A stretch of DNA of 64,000 nt from Chitinophaga pinensis (lineage in GTDB: Bacteria > Bacteroidota > Bacteroidia > Chitinophagales > Chitinophagaceae), in contig NZ_VOHS01000013.1 of the NCBI RefSeq assembly GCF_007896845.1, positions 62,001-126,000 of the forward strand, in the 5' to 3' direction. The first letter of the stretch is position 1, and every line of letters begins with the position of its first letter. The translations under genes and the position numbers were made by a program. Shown piece after piece: positions 1 through 9,538 of this stretch. The notes below the pieces were generated by a model, which saw only the letters and a list, made by a program, of their open reading frames with translations, was not told the origin of the DNA and did not search any database.

Positions 1-147
1 TGAACGAAGTTAATCCCTGTAAGATAATGCGATACCCTCTTAAAACAAACGGATATCGTGTAAGTTTTTCCGCAGTTTACGTTTTTTATCCGGATGGCAC
101 AGTTATTACGATAACATACTTATCTACTCATTTAAAAATGCTTCATT

Positions 148-966
148 ATGAATACCGATTATACGAACTGGGGAGATCTGATATTTGATAAACTGCACAG
201 ATGGACGGCCGCGGGGATTAAAATGCTACCCAATATGGCTGTTGCCTTACTGGTGGTAATTGCTTTCTTTTTTCTCGCCAGACTGATTAAATTACTGGTA
301 TATAAATTCGTATTAAAGGTATCGCATACACCAGCCCTCAGCGGATTATTTGCCAATCTGATATCCGTACTGGTCACGCTGATCGGTTTGTTTGTGGCGC
401 TCGATGTATTGAAACTGGAAAAAGCGGTGTCATCTCTGCTGGCCGGTGCCGGTATCATTGGTCTGGCTTTAGGATTTGCCTTTCAGGACCTTACCGCCAA
501 TTTCATTTCCGGTATATTTATCACCTTCCGCCGCCCCTTTGAGGTTGGTCATCAGATAGAAACCAATGGGTTTACGGGTAATGTGGAGGAAATACAGCTG
601 CGATCCACGCTGATCCGCACAATGGACGGATTGCATGTCATTATCCCCAACAAGGAAATCTTTCAGAAACCTATCATTAACCACTCCCTGACACCGGAAA
701 GACGGGCAGAAATCACGTTCAATGTACCGGCGGCAAATGAGAATACGCCGCAGATAAAACAACTGATCGCCACAGCATTAAAAGACGTAGATAACCTGTC
801 TGAAAGCAGGGAACCAGATATCTGGTTCTCAAATATAGACGGCGCCAATCTGAAAGTCACCGTTTCCAGCTGGATAGTCAATAAGGATATACGCACTTTC
901 GAAAACACAAAGAATGAAATCATTATAAAGATAACCACTGTGTTAAAGGACAGTAAGCTGATCTGA
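148..966 (+). CDS. Small-conductance mechanosensitive channel, MscS family
   Basis: Inner-membrane channel of 272 aa that releases small solutes when membrane tension rises. Three hydrophobic helices are visible at about residues 26-48, 64-88 and 92-122. The third carries the Gly/Ala-rich pore-lining helix typical of MscS (LLAGAGIIGLALGFAFQD), followed by the beta domain with a PNKEIF segment near residue 170. The length fits the basic MscS type without extra N-terminal helices. It stands alone; the next gene starts 39 bp downstream on the same strand and may be co-transcribed. Family assignment is firm; gating and specificity cannot be read from sequence. Confidence 0.93.
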   Translation: MNTDYTNWGDLIFDKLHRWTAAGIKMLPNMAVALLVVIAFFFLARLIKLLVYKFVLKVSHTPALSGLFANLISVLVTLIGLFVALDVLKLEKAVSSLLAGAGIIGLALGFAFQDLTANFISGIFITFRRPFEVGHQIETNGFTGNVEEIQLRSTLIRTMDGLHVIIPNKEIFQKPIINHSLTPERRAEITFNVPAANENTPQIKQLIATALKDVDNLSESREPDIWFSNIDGANLKVTVSSWIVNKDIRTFENTKNEIIIKITTVLKDSKLI

Positions 967-1005
967 TTTTTCCTATCTTAGCCTCTAATTAAAGGGAGCT
1001 TATAT

Positions 1006-2565
1006 ATGAAAGGATTTATTGCTTTTACATTAGTCAGCCTGGCTTTTATAACCGGTTTGGGATACTTTTTTCCCTGGGCATGGTGGTTATTGGTGCCGGT
1101 TGCGCCGTTGATTATCACCGGATTGGTGGATATCACCCAAAAAAGACATGCTATTATGCGTAACTATCCGATTGTGGGTCGTTTACGTTATTTTATGGAG
1201 GACATCCGTCCAAAAATCTATCAGTATTTCGTAGAGAGCGATATCGATGGTAGTCCGATCAACCGTGTTGACCGTTCCACTATCTATCAGCGTGCAAAAA
1301 GGGAATTAAACTCTCAACCATTTGGTACTCAGTTTAATGTGTATGCCGAGGGTTACGAGTGGATGGCACATTCCATCTCGCCAAGGGCATTTGAGAGTAT
1401 GAATAAAGACCCAAGGGTACTGATTGGCGGCAGTGACTGTAAACAGCCTTATTCTGCCAGTATCCTGAACGTGTCTGCCATGAGTTATGGTTCACTCAGT
1501 TCCAATGCGGTAGAGGCATTGAACGGAGGCGCCAAACTGGGCGGTTTTGCACATAACACCGGTGAAGGTGGTATCAGTGAGCACCACCTGAATCAGGGCG
1601 GTGATATTATCTGGCAGATCGGTACCGGTTATTTCGGTTGTCGTAATGCGCAAGGTGACTTCGATGAGCAATTGTTCTCTGAAAAATGTGCCCTGCCTAA
1701 TATCAAAATGATCGAGCTGAAAATATCACAAGGTGCAAAGCCCGGACACGGTGGTATATTGCCAGCCTCCAAGAACACACCTGAGATTGCAGCGATCCGT
1801 CACGTAAAACCGCATACAACGGTTGCTTCTCCTCCTTACCATACCGCCTTCGGCTCCCCGAGACAGATGGTACAATTCATCTCCCGTATGCGTCAGCTGA
1901 GTAATGGTAAACCTGTGGGTTTCAAACTCTGTATCGGACAAAAAAGAGAGTTCCATGCGATCTGTAAAGCGATGCTGGAAACCGGCTTTTATCCGGACTT
2001 TATTACTGTTGATGGTGGTGAAGGTGGCACCGGCGCGGCTCCTCCTGAATTCTCCAACTCAGTAGGTATGCCGCTGATGGATGCACTGGCCTTTGTACAT
2101 GATACCCTGACCGGCTACAATATCCGTCATAAAGTAAAACTAATCGCGTCTGGTAAAATACTTACCGGTTATCACCTGCTCCGTGCAATGGCATTAGGTG
2201 CTGACGCCTGCAACAGTGCACGTGCGATGATGATGGCGCTGGGTTGTATACAGGCATTGGTATGTAATACAAACAAGTGTCCGACCGGCGTAGCTACACA
2301 GGACAAATGGCTGATGGCTGGTCTGGTAGTGGATGATAAAAAACATCGTGTGGCCAACTATCATCAGGATACGATAGAAAGCGCAATCGAACTTGCTGCT
2401 GCCGCCGGACTGGAAACACCACACCACATCACCCGTGGTCATATTTCCCGTCGTGTGTTTATGAATCAGGTGAAGACTTTTGAAGAGATCTATCCGAGTA
2501 CACAGGTAGGTACATTACTGAATAGCAATGAAATGGAAACGATCAGTATCGATAAATGGTCGTAG
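1006..2565 (+). CDS. FMN-binding glutamate synthase family protein
   Basis: 519 aa. Two hydrophobic segments at residues 1-40 precede a FMN-binding TIM barrel like the synthase domain of GltB. Visible signatures are the flavin and substrate loop DGGEGGTGAAPPEF and the cysteine pattern C-x5-C-x4-C followed by PTGVATQ, which in GltB binds a 3Fe-4S cluster. The N-terminal glutamine amidotransferase domain and the C-terminal beta-helix of true GltB are missing, so it is not a classical GOGAT large subunit. Stand-alone proteins of this kind are common in Bacteroidetes and their physiological reaction is not settled. A strong hairpin terminator follows the stop codon. Confidence 0.9.
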   Translation: MKGFIAFTLVSLAFITGLGYFFPWAWWLLVPVAPLIITGLVDITQKRHAIMRNYPIVGRLRYFMEDIRPKIYQYFVESDIDGSPINRVDRSTIYQRAKRELNSQPFGTQFNVYAEGYEWMAHSISPRAFESMNKDPRVLIGGSDCKQPYSASILNVSAMSYGSLSSNAVEALNGGAKLGGFAHNTGEGGISEHHLNQGGDIIWQIGTGYFGCRNAQGDFDEQLFSEKCALPNIKMIELKISQGAKPGHGGILPASKNTPEIAAIRHVKPHTTVASPPYHTAFGSPRQMVQFISRMRQLSNGKPVGFKLCIGQKREFHAICKAMLETGFYPDFITVDGGEGGTGAAPPEFSNSVGMPLMDALAFVHDTLTGYNIRHKVKLIASGKILTGYHLLRAMALGADACNSARAMMMALGCIQALVCNTNKCPTGVATQDKWLMAGLVVDDKKHRVANYHQDTIESAIELAAAAGLETPHHITRGHISRRVFMNQVKTFEEIYPSTQVGTLLNSNEMETISIDKWS

Positions 2566-2596
2566 ACGCTTCGCTATATCTGTTTCCAGACAAATA

Positions 2597-2643
2597 AAAA
2601 GGCAAATGGGTACTTCAATATCTGAAGTGCCCATTTGCCTTTT
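2597..2643 (+). terminator. Rho-independent terminator after the glutamate synthase-like gene
   Basis: A stem of about 21 bp (AAAAGGCAAATGGG... pairing with ...CCCATTTGCCTTTT, one G-U type pair) with a three-base loop lies 31 bp after the stop. The A-rich and T-rich ends would let it work in both directions. Confidence 0.85.
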
Positions 2644-2746
2644 ATGAGACCTCCCTGTTGACCCGAATTTCTGATTTGTAATTCCTGATTCCTATTTTTT
2701 TTACTACATTCATTCTCTCTACCAAAACTAAAATTGTTGCCCATCC

Positions 2747-5560
2747 ATGAATGCCCGCCTGCTGAAATTCAGCCTCTTCCTTTTACTTCACCTATGCATT
2801 GTATTTCAACTATTTGCACAGGAACGTCTGCGCATTGACAGTATCAGTATCCTGTATGCAGATACGACAGGTAAGGCTTCGCCTTATTTTCTGGTCAGAT
2901 TTAAAGATTTTCCCGGCAATGAAGTACTGTCCAGACATGGACTGGTCCGCTCATTAAGCAGAGAACACCATATACTGCAGGATATCAGATTTGATACCAG
3001 CGAAACAAAAAAAGTCCTCACTATCAATAAAGCGAATTACAACTGGAAATGTAGTGATCCCCTGATAAAGGAATTGAGTAATACATCTCTAAAGGACAGT
3101 ATACGGGTGCAGGTGTCTTATACACAGGATATCCGGCAATTGCGCTATTGCCGTCCTTTCAGTATTGCGACGGATTACCCTGTTGCACTGGCAGTAGTGC
3201 AAAAGAAAGATTGGGCATTGTTTACCGCACAGGAACAGCTGCGTTTTGCAGACAGGTTACGCACACCACATACAGAGGTGGTCATCAACAATGCATTGCC
3301 CTCTATCGACTTTATTAACGCATTGCAGCAGAAATACCCCGCCTTACAGGGAGAACAGCAGGTAGTGGGCATAAAAGAGGAACTATTTGATACGACAGAT
3401 ATTGACCTGTCAGGCAAGTCTGTACCTTCTCCGCTGGCAGCCAGTACCCTGAATCCACACGCGACCATGATGGCTACGCTTATCGCAGGAGCCGGCAATA
3501 CAGGACTAAGAGGAAAAGGGGTTGCTGTCAAAGCGAGACTGAGTTCTTCTGACTATCTGCGTCTCTTACCCGATCCCAATGATTACTTCAAAAATGCAGG
3601 TATCAGTCTGCAAAACCACTCATACGGTACCACCATTGAAAACCAATATGCTACAGAAGCGGTAGCATATGATGCACAGGTGTTTACACTGGACACACTG
3701 CTGCATGTCTTTTCTTCCGGTAATATCGGAAACACGGCCCCGCAGGAAGGGCTTTATAAAGGGATAACAGGCTATGCCAACCTGAGTGGCACTTTCAAAC
3801 AATCCAAAAATGTGCTTATTGCCGGTGGCGTAGATACCAATTACTTTGTACCTGTACTCAGTTCTAAAGGGCCTGCTTTCGACGGACGTATTGCCCCACA
3901 GATCGTTGCTTTCGGACAGGCCGGTACTTCTGATGCCGCTGCAACTACCACCGGTATTGCGACACTGACACAGGAAGCGTATCAGCAGACATATGGTGTA
4001 AGACCATCTGCTGCAATGTTGAAAGCCATATTGATTAATAGTGCGGATGATACCGGCACGCCCGGTCCGGATTATAGCAGTGGCTTTGGTATTCTTAATG
4101 CATTGGCGGCCGTACAGACGGTAAAAGACAAAAGTGTATTCAACGGTGTAGTTGCTGCGAATAACAATGCCAGCTTTCCCCTGACTATTCCGGCCAACAC
4201 AGCCCGGCTAAAAGCGACACTTGTCTGGAATGACCCTTCTGCGTCAGAACTGGCGGTAAAGGCATTACTGAATGACCTGGACTTTTCTTTTGTGTCAGAA
4301 ACGGGGAAACAGCATCTCCCGTGGGTATTGAGCACTTATCCACATGTAGATTCACTAAAGAAGCCTGCCTATCAGGGACGGGATACACTGAATAATATTG
4401 AACAGATCACCATCGATTTTCCAACCGCAGGGAAAGGACAATTGGTCGTACGGGCCAATCAGCTCCGGTCAGGTAATTCACAGCGTTTTTCATTGGCCTA
4501 CCAGTTTGTACCGGTATCTTCCTTTGAGTGGCAATATCCGGCGGCAGGTGAACAACTCAGTTCCGGCAACAACATTTCTGTTCGCTGGCGTACCCTGCAC
4601 ACAGGTAATGGCACCCTCGCTTTCAGTATAGACAGCGGTGCTACCTGGACCACCATCGCGGCCAATATTCCTTTGTCGGCCGGTAATACCCGTTGGAACA
4701 TTCCTGCTGTCTTCAGTCAGGGACTTTTGCGTATCACCACTGCTGACACCAGCTGGATCAGCAGCCCTTTCAACATCTCTTCACCCATAGCGATCAACAT
4801 CGGTTTTAACTGTCCGGATAGTTTGCTGGTTTATTGGCAGGGTGTAAAGAATGCAGCCGCCTATGATGTACAAACAATGACAGGCCAGACACTTTCCCGT
4901 CTGACACTAACCGATAAAACCACACTTTCTATCCCTAAAAGTCAGTTACCTACGCCATATATCACCATACGTCCGGTGCATAAAGACGGATGGACCGGTT
5001 TGCAAAGCAGCACTTACAACTACGATCAACAGGGCGTCAGCTGTTTTTTCCGGCAGGTATTAGCCGATGTAATGGAAGATAACAGCATCGATATTTCTGT
5101 GGTATTGAGTTCTTTGCTGCGGATAAAGAAAGTTTCGTGGGAAAGGCTGCAAGGCAACGACTTTATCATGCTATCCTCACAGGATATTGCGACAGAAGAC
5201 ACCTATATTTTCAAAGACATTCCGGGGCGTTCCGGTATTTTCTATTACAGGGTAAAACTGGAGCTGACAGATGGCCGGGTGATCTATTCTGATATACAAT
5301 CCGTACAGTTGCTTATCAATCAGGATTTCCACTTATTCCCGGTTCCTGCCGGACAAGCCCTGACCCTCATCAGCAAAAGACTGGGAGACTTCCGCATACG
5401 TATTACTGATATGAATGGTCGCACCCTCTTTGCAGCACCCCTGACCAGCGTACGACAGACTTATTCCTTAAAAGGAATAGCGCCCGGCGTATACCTGTGT
5501 GTGATATACGAGGGCGCTCAGAAAATATTTGTAAAACGCTTTATTAAAGCGGGAGATTAA
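2747..5560 (+). CDS. Secreted S8 family subtilase with C-terminal type IX secretion sorting domain
   Basis: 937 aa serine protease exported to the surface or medium. A signal peptide ends near residue 25 (LFAQ). The catalytic triad can be placed at an Asp in FDTTDIDLSG (about 215), the His in NPHATMMATLIAG (about 237) and the Ser in GTSDAAATT (about 393). A beta-rich middle region follows, and the last 80 or so residues (FHLFPVPAGQ... to the end) look like a Por secretion system type A sorting domain. The coding region ends directly against the convergent fucosidase gene with no gap. The protease family is firm; the substrate is unknown. Confidence 0.9.
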   Translation: MNARLLKFSLFLLLHLCIVFQLFAQERLRIDSISILYADTTGKASPYFLVRFKDFPGNEVLSRHGLVRSLSREHHILQDIRFDTSETKKVLTINKANYNWKCSDPLIKELSNTSLKDSIRVQVSYTQDIRQLRYCRPFSIATDYPVALAVVQKKDWALFTAQEQLRFADRLRTPHTEVVINNALPSIDFINALQQKYPALQGEQQVVGIKEELFDTTDIDLSGKSVPSPLAASTLNPHATMMATLIAGAGNTGLRGKGVAVKARLSSSDYLRLLPDPNDYFKNAGISLQNHSYGTTIENQYATEAVAYDAQVFTLDTLLHVFSSGNIGNTAPQEGLYKGITGYANLSGTFKQSKNVLIAGGVDTNYFVPVLSSKGPAFDGRIAPQIVAFGQAGTSDAAATTTGIATLTQEAYQQTYGVRPSAAMLKAILINSADDTGTPGPDYSSGFGILNALAAVQTVKDKSVFNGVVAANNNASFPLTIPANTARLKATLVWNDPSASELAVKALLNDLDFSFVSETGKQHLPWVLSTYPHVDSLKKPAYQGRDTLNNIEQITIDFPTAGKGQLVVRANQLRSGNSQRFSLAYQFVPVSSFEWQYPAAGEQLSSGNNISVRWRTLHTGNGTLAFSIDSGATWTTIAANIPLSAGNTRWNIPAVFSQGLLRITTADTSWISSPFNISSPIAINIGFNCPDSLLVYWQGVKNAAAYDVQTMTGQTLSRLTLTDKTTLSIPKSQLPTPYITIRPVHKDGWTGLQSSTYNYDQQGVSCFFRQVLADVMEDNSIDISVVLSSLLRIKKVSWERLQGNDFIMLSSQDIATEDTYIFKDIPGRSGIFYYRVKLELTDGRVIYSDIQSVQLLINQDFHLFPVPAGQALTLISKRLGDFRIRITDMNGRTLFAAPLTSVRQTYSLKGIAPGVYLCVIYEGAQKIFVKRFIKAGD

Positions 5561-7009
5561 TTACCGGATCTTCACCACGAACAGATTGTTACCGATATCT
5601 CCCGGACGTAAGCCTGACAGATCTACTATGCAATCTTTTCCCTGCTGCTTCCAGCTGATTGCTTTATTAGCACCCAGTATAGTGGCTTTCGCCTGTTTAG
5701 CCGGTGTGAAGTCTTTAATACGCAGTTGTGGTGTATAACCTGTTGCGATGCAATACAAAGCGTTCTCTTTTTTAGTAAAAAACATTTCGATATGCGCGTA
5801 CTCTGTGGAAGGCTTTATCATCCTGGCGACGTTATAGTCTGACATAAAGCTGGCTTCTTTTACTACCGGCCGGTTGCCTGCACTCCACTGGCGTGTTTCT
5901 TTCCATGGCGTTGTATTGTAAATTGCCTCGCCATTGGTCTCCAGCCATGCGCCGATGTCTACCAGCCGTTGCTGCATAATTACAGGTATTCTGCCGTCAG
6001 CGGTGGGACCGATATCCAATAAGAGATTGCCACCACGGGACACGATATCTACCAGTAAAACCACCAGATCATTACTCTTTTTGTAGTCATTTACAGTCTC
6101 CATTCTGTTGTAACCATAGGAATTGCCGATACCCTGACTTTCTTCCCATACCACACCCGGTTGCATACCGCTACCATATTCAGAAGTCAGATAGGTAGCG
6201 CCGTTGTTATGGCCTCTTGTATTACTACCCCAACGATCGTCTACAGCTACTTCGTCTTTTACCGGTGATTCATTGAATAACCACGCCAGTAATTCAGCGC
6301 TGTGCCATGCGGTATCTGATTGTTCCCATTCTCCGTCGGAGAAGATTACAGAAGGTTTATAACGGGTAACGAGGTCTTTGAACTGAGGTGTCATTACATT
6401 CTTCACATAGCTGGCTTTATCTTTCTTCCAGAGAGGATTGAACCATTCGTATAAGGAGTAATAGTATCCCATTTTCAGTCCGGCTTTTCTTACTTCACTG
6501 GTCAGATCACCGAGGAGATCCCTTTTAGGCGTACCAGTCACTGCGTTCCATGGTCTGCCCCACACGGAGTCTGCCTGTTTATTATCCCACAGGCAATATC
6601 CTTCATGGTGTTTAGAAGTCAATACGACATATTTAGCACCGGAACGTTTGAATACGTCTGCCCACTGTGCAGGATCAAACAGTTCCGCCTTAAACTGTGA
6701 TTCAAACTGCTGATAGCCAAAATCCTTTCCATAGTTCTGGTCATGAAAGGCACGTACTTTTTTATGTGTTTCATCATTGGCGCCATCCAGCTGATACCAA
6801 TACCATTCCGAATAGCCACCCGGACCTACCACTGCAAAAGAAGGTACCGCATATACACCCCAGTGGATGAAGATGCCGAATTTAGCCTGATTGAACCAGG
6901 CAGGTATACCACGCTTATTAAGCGAGGCCCAGTCTGCGGTATATTTCTGAGCGGCCAGAGGCGCACAGCCCAACAGGAATGCGGCTGCATAGAGAATGAT
7001 CTTTTTCAT
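5561..7009 (-). CDS. Secreted alpha-L-fucosidase, GH29
   Basis: 482 aa glycosidase that removes terminal alpha-L-fucose from glycans. A signal peptide covers residues 1-20 (ends CAPLAAQ). The N-terminal barrel has the GH29 hallmarks FGIFIHWGVYAVPSFA and YSEWYWYQ. The expected nucleophile is the Asp in SVIFSDGEW, about residue 221. The C-terminal part, from about 370, is beta-rich as usual. It lies alone between the convergent subtilase and the pentose phosphate operon, not in a SusCD locus, so its glycan source cannot be told from context. Confidence 0.92.
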   Translation of the reverse strand: MKKIILYAAAFLLGCAPLAAQKYTADWASLNKRGIPAWFNQAKFGIFIHWGVYAVPSFAVVGPGGYSEWYWYQLDGANDETHKKVRAFHDQNYGKDFGYQQFESQFKAELFDPAQWADVFKRSGAKYVVLTSKHHEGYCLWDNKQADSVWGRPWNAVTGTPKRDLLGDLTSEVRKAGLKMGYYYSLYEWFNPLWKKDKASYVKNVMTPQFKDLVTRYKPSVIFSDGEWEQSDTAWHSAELLAWLFNESPVKDEVAVDDRWGSNTRGHNNGATYLTSEYGSGMQPGVVWEESQGIGNSYGYNRMETVNDYKKSNDLVVLLVDIVSRGGNLLLDIGPTADGRIPVIMQQRLVDIGAWLETNGEAIYNTTPWKETRQWSAGNRPVVKEASFMSDYNVARMIKPSTEYAHIEMFFTKKENALYCIATGYTPQLRIKDFTPAKQAKATILGANKAISWKQQGKDCIVDLSGLRPGDIGNNLFVVKIR

Positions 7010-7161
7010 AACAGTAGTTGATAGTAAGAGACCGTAATTGATAAACGATACTTAAATATAAAATGACAGGGTATCAATTCCTAATAGCATCTGCACCTGA
7101 ACCGGTAGTATCTTCAAAGGAATGCGGAAGTGGGAATGGGGTGATGCTGTGTAGAAATAAA

Positions 7162-7195
7162 AACAGGCTGTTTACCGTATGGCAAACAGCCTGTT
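7162..7195 (-). terminator. Terminator of the gnd-zwf-pgl operon
   Basis: A 12-bp perfect stem (AACAGGCTGTTT / AAACAGCCTGTT) lies about 50 bp beyond the pgl stop and is followed on the minus strand by a T-rich run (TTTTTATTT). Confidence 0.8.
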
Positions 7196-7244
7196 CTGTT
7201 GGTTATTTTCAGTTGGCAGTCAGTGACTATCCTGTTGATTTTGT

Positions 7245-7970
7245 TTACATCTCCAGTGCACCTGCTGCTGCTTCATCCACAAACCAGTGCAGTTCTCCAT
7301 CCTGCGGACGGATCAGCTGGGAAGGGAATTTTTCAGCATCGAAGTCGCCTTCTATTACACTTTTCAGCGTCAGGGCTTTACCGTTACCAGTAGCCATGAA
7401 TATTACGCAGGCAGCTTCATTTACAACAGGAGCCGTCAGTGTGATACGATACATATCCTGTGCCTGCAGGAAGAAGGCTTTTACCCATGCTTTCTTTTCG
7501 TGTACGATTGGCAGGCCCGGGAAGAGGGACAGGGTATGTCCGTCATCACCCATACCTAACAGTACGAGATCAAAAGTGGTATTGCTGTCTTCGAAGTATT
7601 TCTTCAGGATAGACTCATATTCTTTTGCTGCGGCTTCTGGTTCGATATCCGTGCGCATAACATGGATATTTTCTGAAGGTACGCCTACTACGTCCAGCAG
7701 GGTTTCGTAAGCCATGCGGGCGTTATTACGCTCATCTTCAAAAGGTACAGCCCTTTCATCGCCCCAGAAGAAGTGAATTTTCTCCCATGGAATGATCAAT
7801 TTATAAGGCTCTTTTGTGAGCAGCGTGTATAATGCCTTTGGCGTACTTCCCCCGGAGAGTGCCCATGTAAAGATGGGCTGGTCCTGTAACACTTCCTGAA
7901 TGTAATTGCTGATCCAGGCTGCCAGGTTTTCACTCAGTTCCTGGGTGTTCTTTGCTATGTGTAATTCCAT
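7245..7970 (-). CDS. pgl: 6-phosphogluconolactonase
   Basis: 241 aa. Hydrolyses 6-phosphogluconolactone to 6-phosphogluconate, step two of the oxidative pentose phosphate pathway, in the cytoplasm. Recognisable motifs are the phosphate-binding ALSGGSTPKALY near residue 40, FFWGDERAVP near 70 and LLGMGDDGHTLSLFPG near 140. It is the last gene of gnd-zwf-pgl and starts 5 bp after the zwf stop, so translation is probably coupled. Length and motifs match the DevB/Pgl type. Confidence 0.95.
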   Translation of the reverse strand: MELHIAKNTQELSENLAAWISNYIQEVLQDQPIFTWALSGGSTPKALYTLLTKEPYKLIIPWEKIHFFWGDERAVPFEDERNNARMAYETLLDVVGVPSENIHVMRTDIEPEAAAKEYESILKKYFEDSNTTFDLVLLGMGDDGHTLSLFPGLPIVHEKKAWVKAFFLQAQDMYRITLTAPVVNEAACVIFMATGNGKALTLKSVIEGDFDAEKFPSQLIRPQDGELHWFVDEAAAGALEM

Positions 7971-7975
7971 TTCTC

Positions 7976-9481
7976 TTATTTAGGTAGATTGATCCAGGCA
8001 TGTCCATCTCTCGCGATCATGGCGTCTGCATCTTCAGGGCCCCAGGAATCAGGAGCGTAGTTAGGGAAATCAACCGGTGTGCGGGATTCCCATGTTTCCA
8101 GGATCGGCATTACCACTTTCCAGGCAGCTTCTACCTGGTCAGCACGCATGAACAGGGTAGCATCACCTTCCATTACGTCGAGGAGCAATGTTTCATACGC
8201 TTCAGGCGCATGATCATCACCATACTGACGATCGAAGTTGAATACCATTTCTACAGGATCCAGTTCCATGCTCTGACCCGGGCGTTTTGCCTGAAAGCGG
8301 ATACGGATATCCATCTCAGGCTGGATGCTGATGGTCAGGCGGTTTGGACGCCATGTTTCTGCTGATTCAGCCGGGAACGCGTAATGCGGTGCCTGACGGA
8401 ACTGCAGGGTAATATTGGTTGCTTTCTGGTGCATGTTCTTACCGGTACGTACGTAGAACGGTACACCCTGCCAGCGCCAGTTGTCGATAAAGAATTTAAC
8501 AGCTGCGTAAGTTTCTGTTGCGGATTCAGGATCTACACCTTTCTCTTCACGGTAGCCGGGCATCTGTTTTCCTTGTCTCCAGCCCGCAGAATACTGACCA
8601 CGTACAGCGTTCTCATGGATCTTATCCTTGGTGAACTTACGGATTGCGTTCAGTACGTCTACTTTCTTGTTACGGATCTCGTTTGCATCGAATGATACAG
8701 GCGCTTCCATAGCGATCATACACATTACCTGCAGGATGTGGTTTTGCACCATATCGCGCAGTGCACCGGAGTTCTCGTAGTAACCGCCACGACCTTCGAG
8801 ACCTACGGTTTCAGAAGCAGTGATCTGTATATGATCTATATAGTTACGGTTCCATAAAGGCTCAAACAGCGCATTGGCAAAACGCAGCGCGATGAGGTTC
8901 TGTACGGTTTCTTTACCAAGGTAGTGGTCAATACGATAGATCTGTTCTTCAGAGAACATGCTTAACAGCAGTTCATTCAGTTCATGCGCACTTTGCAGGT
9001 CATGACCGAATGGTTTTTCTACCACGATACGGGTGCTGTGTTTATCGCTGCACAGGTTCAGGGAACCCAGTTTCTGTGCGATAGCAGGCATCAGCTGCGG
9101 AGCAACTGACAGGTAGAAGATCACGTTAGGATGTTCACCCCACTCTTCTTCTTTTGCCTTTACATAATCAGTGATAGCGCTGTAAGCGGATCTGTCTTCC
9201 GCATCCATCTGCAAATAGGTCACATGCTGGCTGAAATCGTCCCAGTGGCCATTCTGCTCTCCTTTACGACGGGAGAACTTCTTGACACCATCGAGTAGAC
9301 GTTCCCTGTAAGCGCTATTGTCATACGGGCTACGGCCAATACCGGCAATTGCAAATTTTTCCGGCATGTAATTATCGAGGAACAGGTTGTATAAAGCCGG
9401 CGAAAGTTTTCTGTAATTCAGGTCGCCGCTGCCGCCGAAGATGAAGATGATGGAAGCAGGCGGACGTTTATGATTCTGCAT
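7976..9481 (-). CDS. zwf: Glucose-6-phosphate 1-dehydrogenase
   Basis: 501 aa. Oxidises glucose 6-phosphate to 6-phosphogluconolactone with reduction of NADP, the entry step of the oxidative pentose phosphate pathway. The N-terminal dinucleotide-binding fold shows IFGGSGDLNYRKL near residue 14. The substrate and catalytic segment RIDHYLGKE lies near residue 188 with the expected Lys and His. Full family length. It is the middle gene of an operon, 57 bp after gnd and 5 bp before pgl; the gap before it holds a hairpin that could adjust relative expression. Confidence 0.97.
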   Translation of the reverse strand: MQNHKRPPASIIFIFGGSGDLNYRKLSPALYNLFLDNYMPEKFAIAGIGRSPYDNSAYRERLLDGVKKFSRRKGEQNGHWDDFSQHVTYLQMDAEDRSAYSAITDYVKAKEEEWGEHPNVIFYLSVAPQLMPAIAQKLGSLNLCSDKHSTRIVVEKPFGHDLQSAHELNELLLSMFSEEQIYRIDHYLGKETVQNLIALRFANALFEPLWNRNYIDHIQITASETVGLEGRGGYYENSGALRDMVQNHILQVMCMIAMEAPVSFDANEIRNKKVDVLNAIRKFTKDKIHENAVRGQYSAGWRQGKQMPGYREEKGVDPESATETYAAVKFFIDNWRWQGVPFYVRTGKNMHQKATNITLQFRQAPHYAFPAESAETWRPNRLTISIQPEMDIRIRFQAKRPGQSMELDPVEMVFNFDRQYGDDHAPEAYETLLLDVMEGDATLFMRADQVEAAWKVVMPILETWESRTPVDFPNYAPDSWGPEDADAMIARDGHAWINLPK

Positions 9482-9500
9482 AACAACTATATTTTATAGC

Positions 9501-9531
9501 TGAGTGTCCGTCTCATATGGACGGACACTCA
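9501..9531 (-). repeat. Perfect hairpin in the gnd-zwf intercistronic gap
   Basis: 12-bp arms TGAGTGTCCGTC and GACGGACACTCA enclose a 7-base loop. On the minus transcript no U run follows, so it is a poor terminator; an mRNA stabilising or partial attenuation role is possible. Confidence 0.6.
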
Positions 9532-9538
9532 ATACTTT

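Noticed and set aside
1006..2565. Glutamate synthase large subunit gltB
   Set aside because: The amidotransferase and C-terminal domains are missing and no gltD follows, so only the family name is used.
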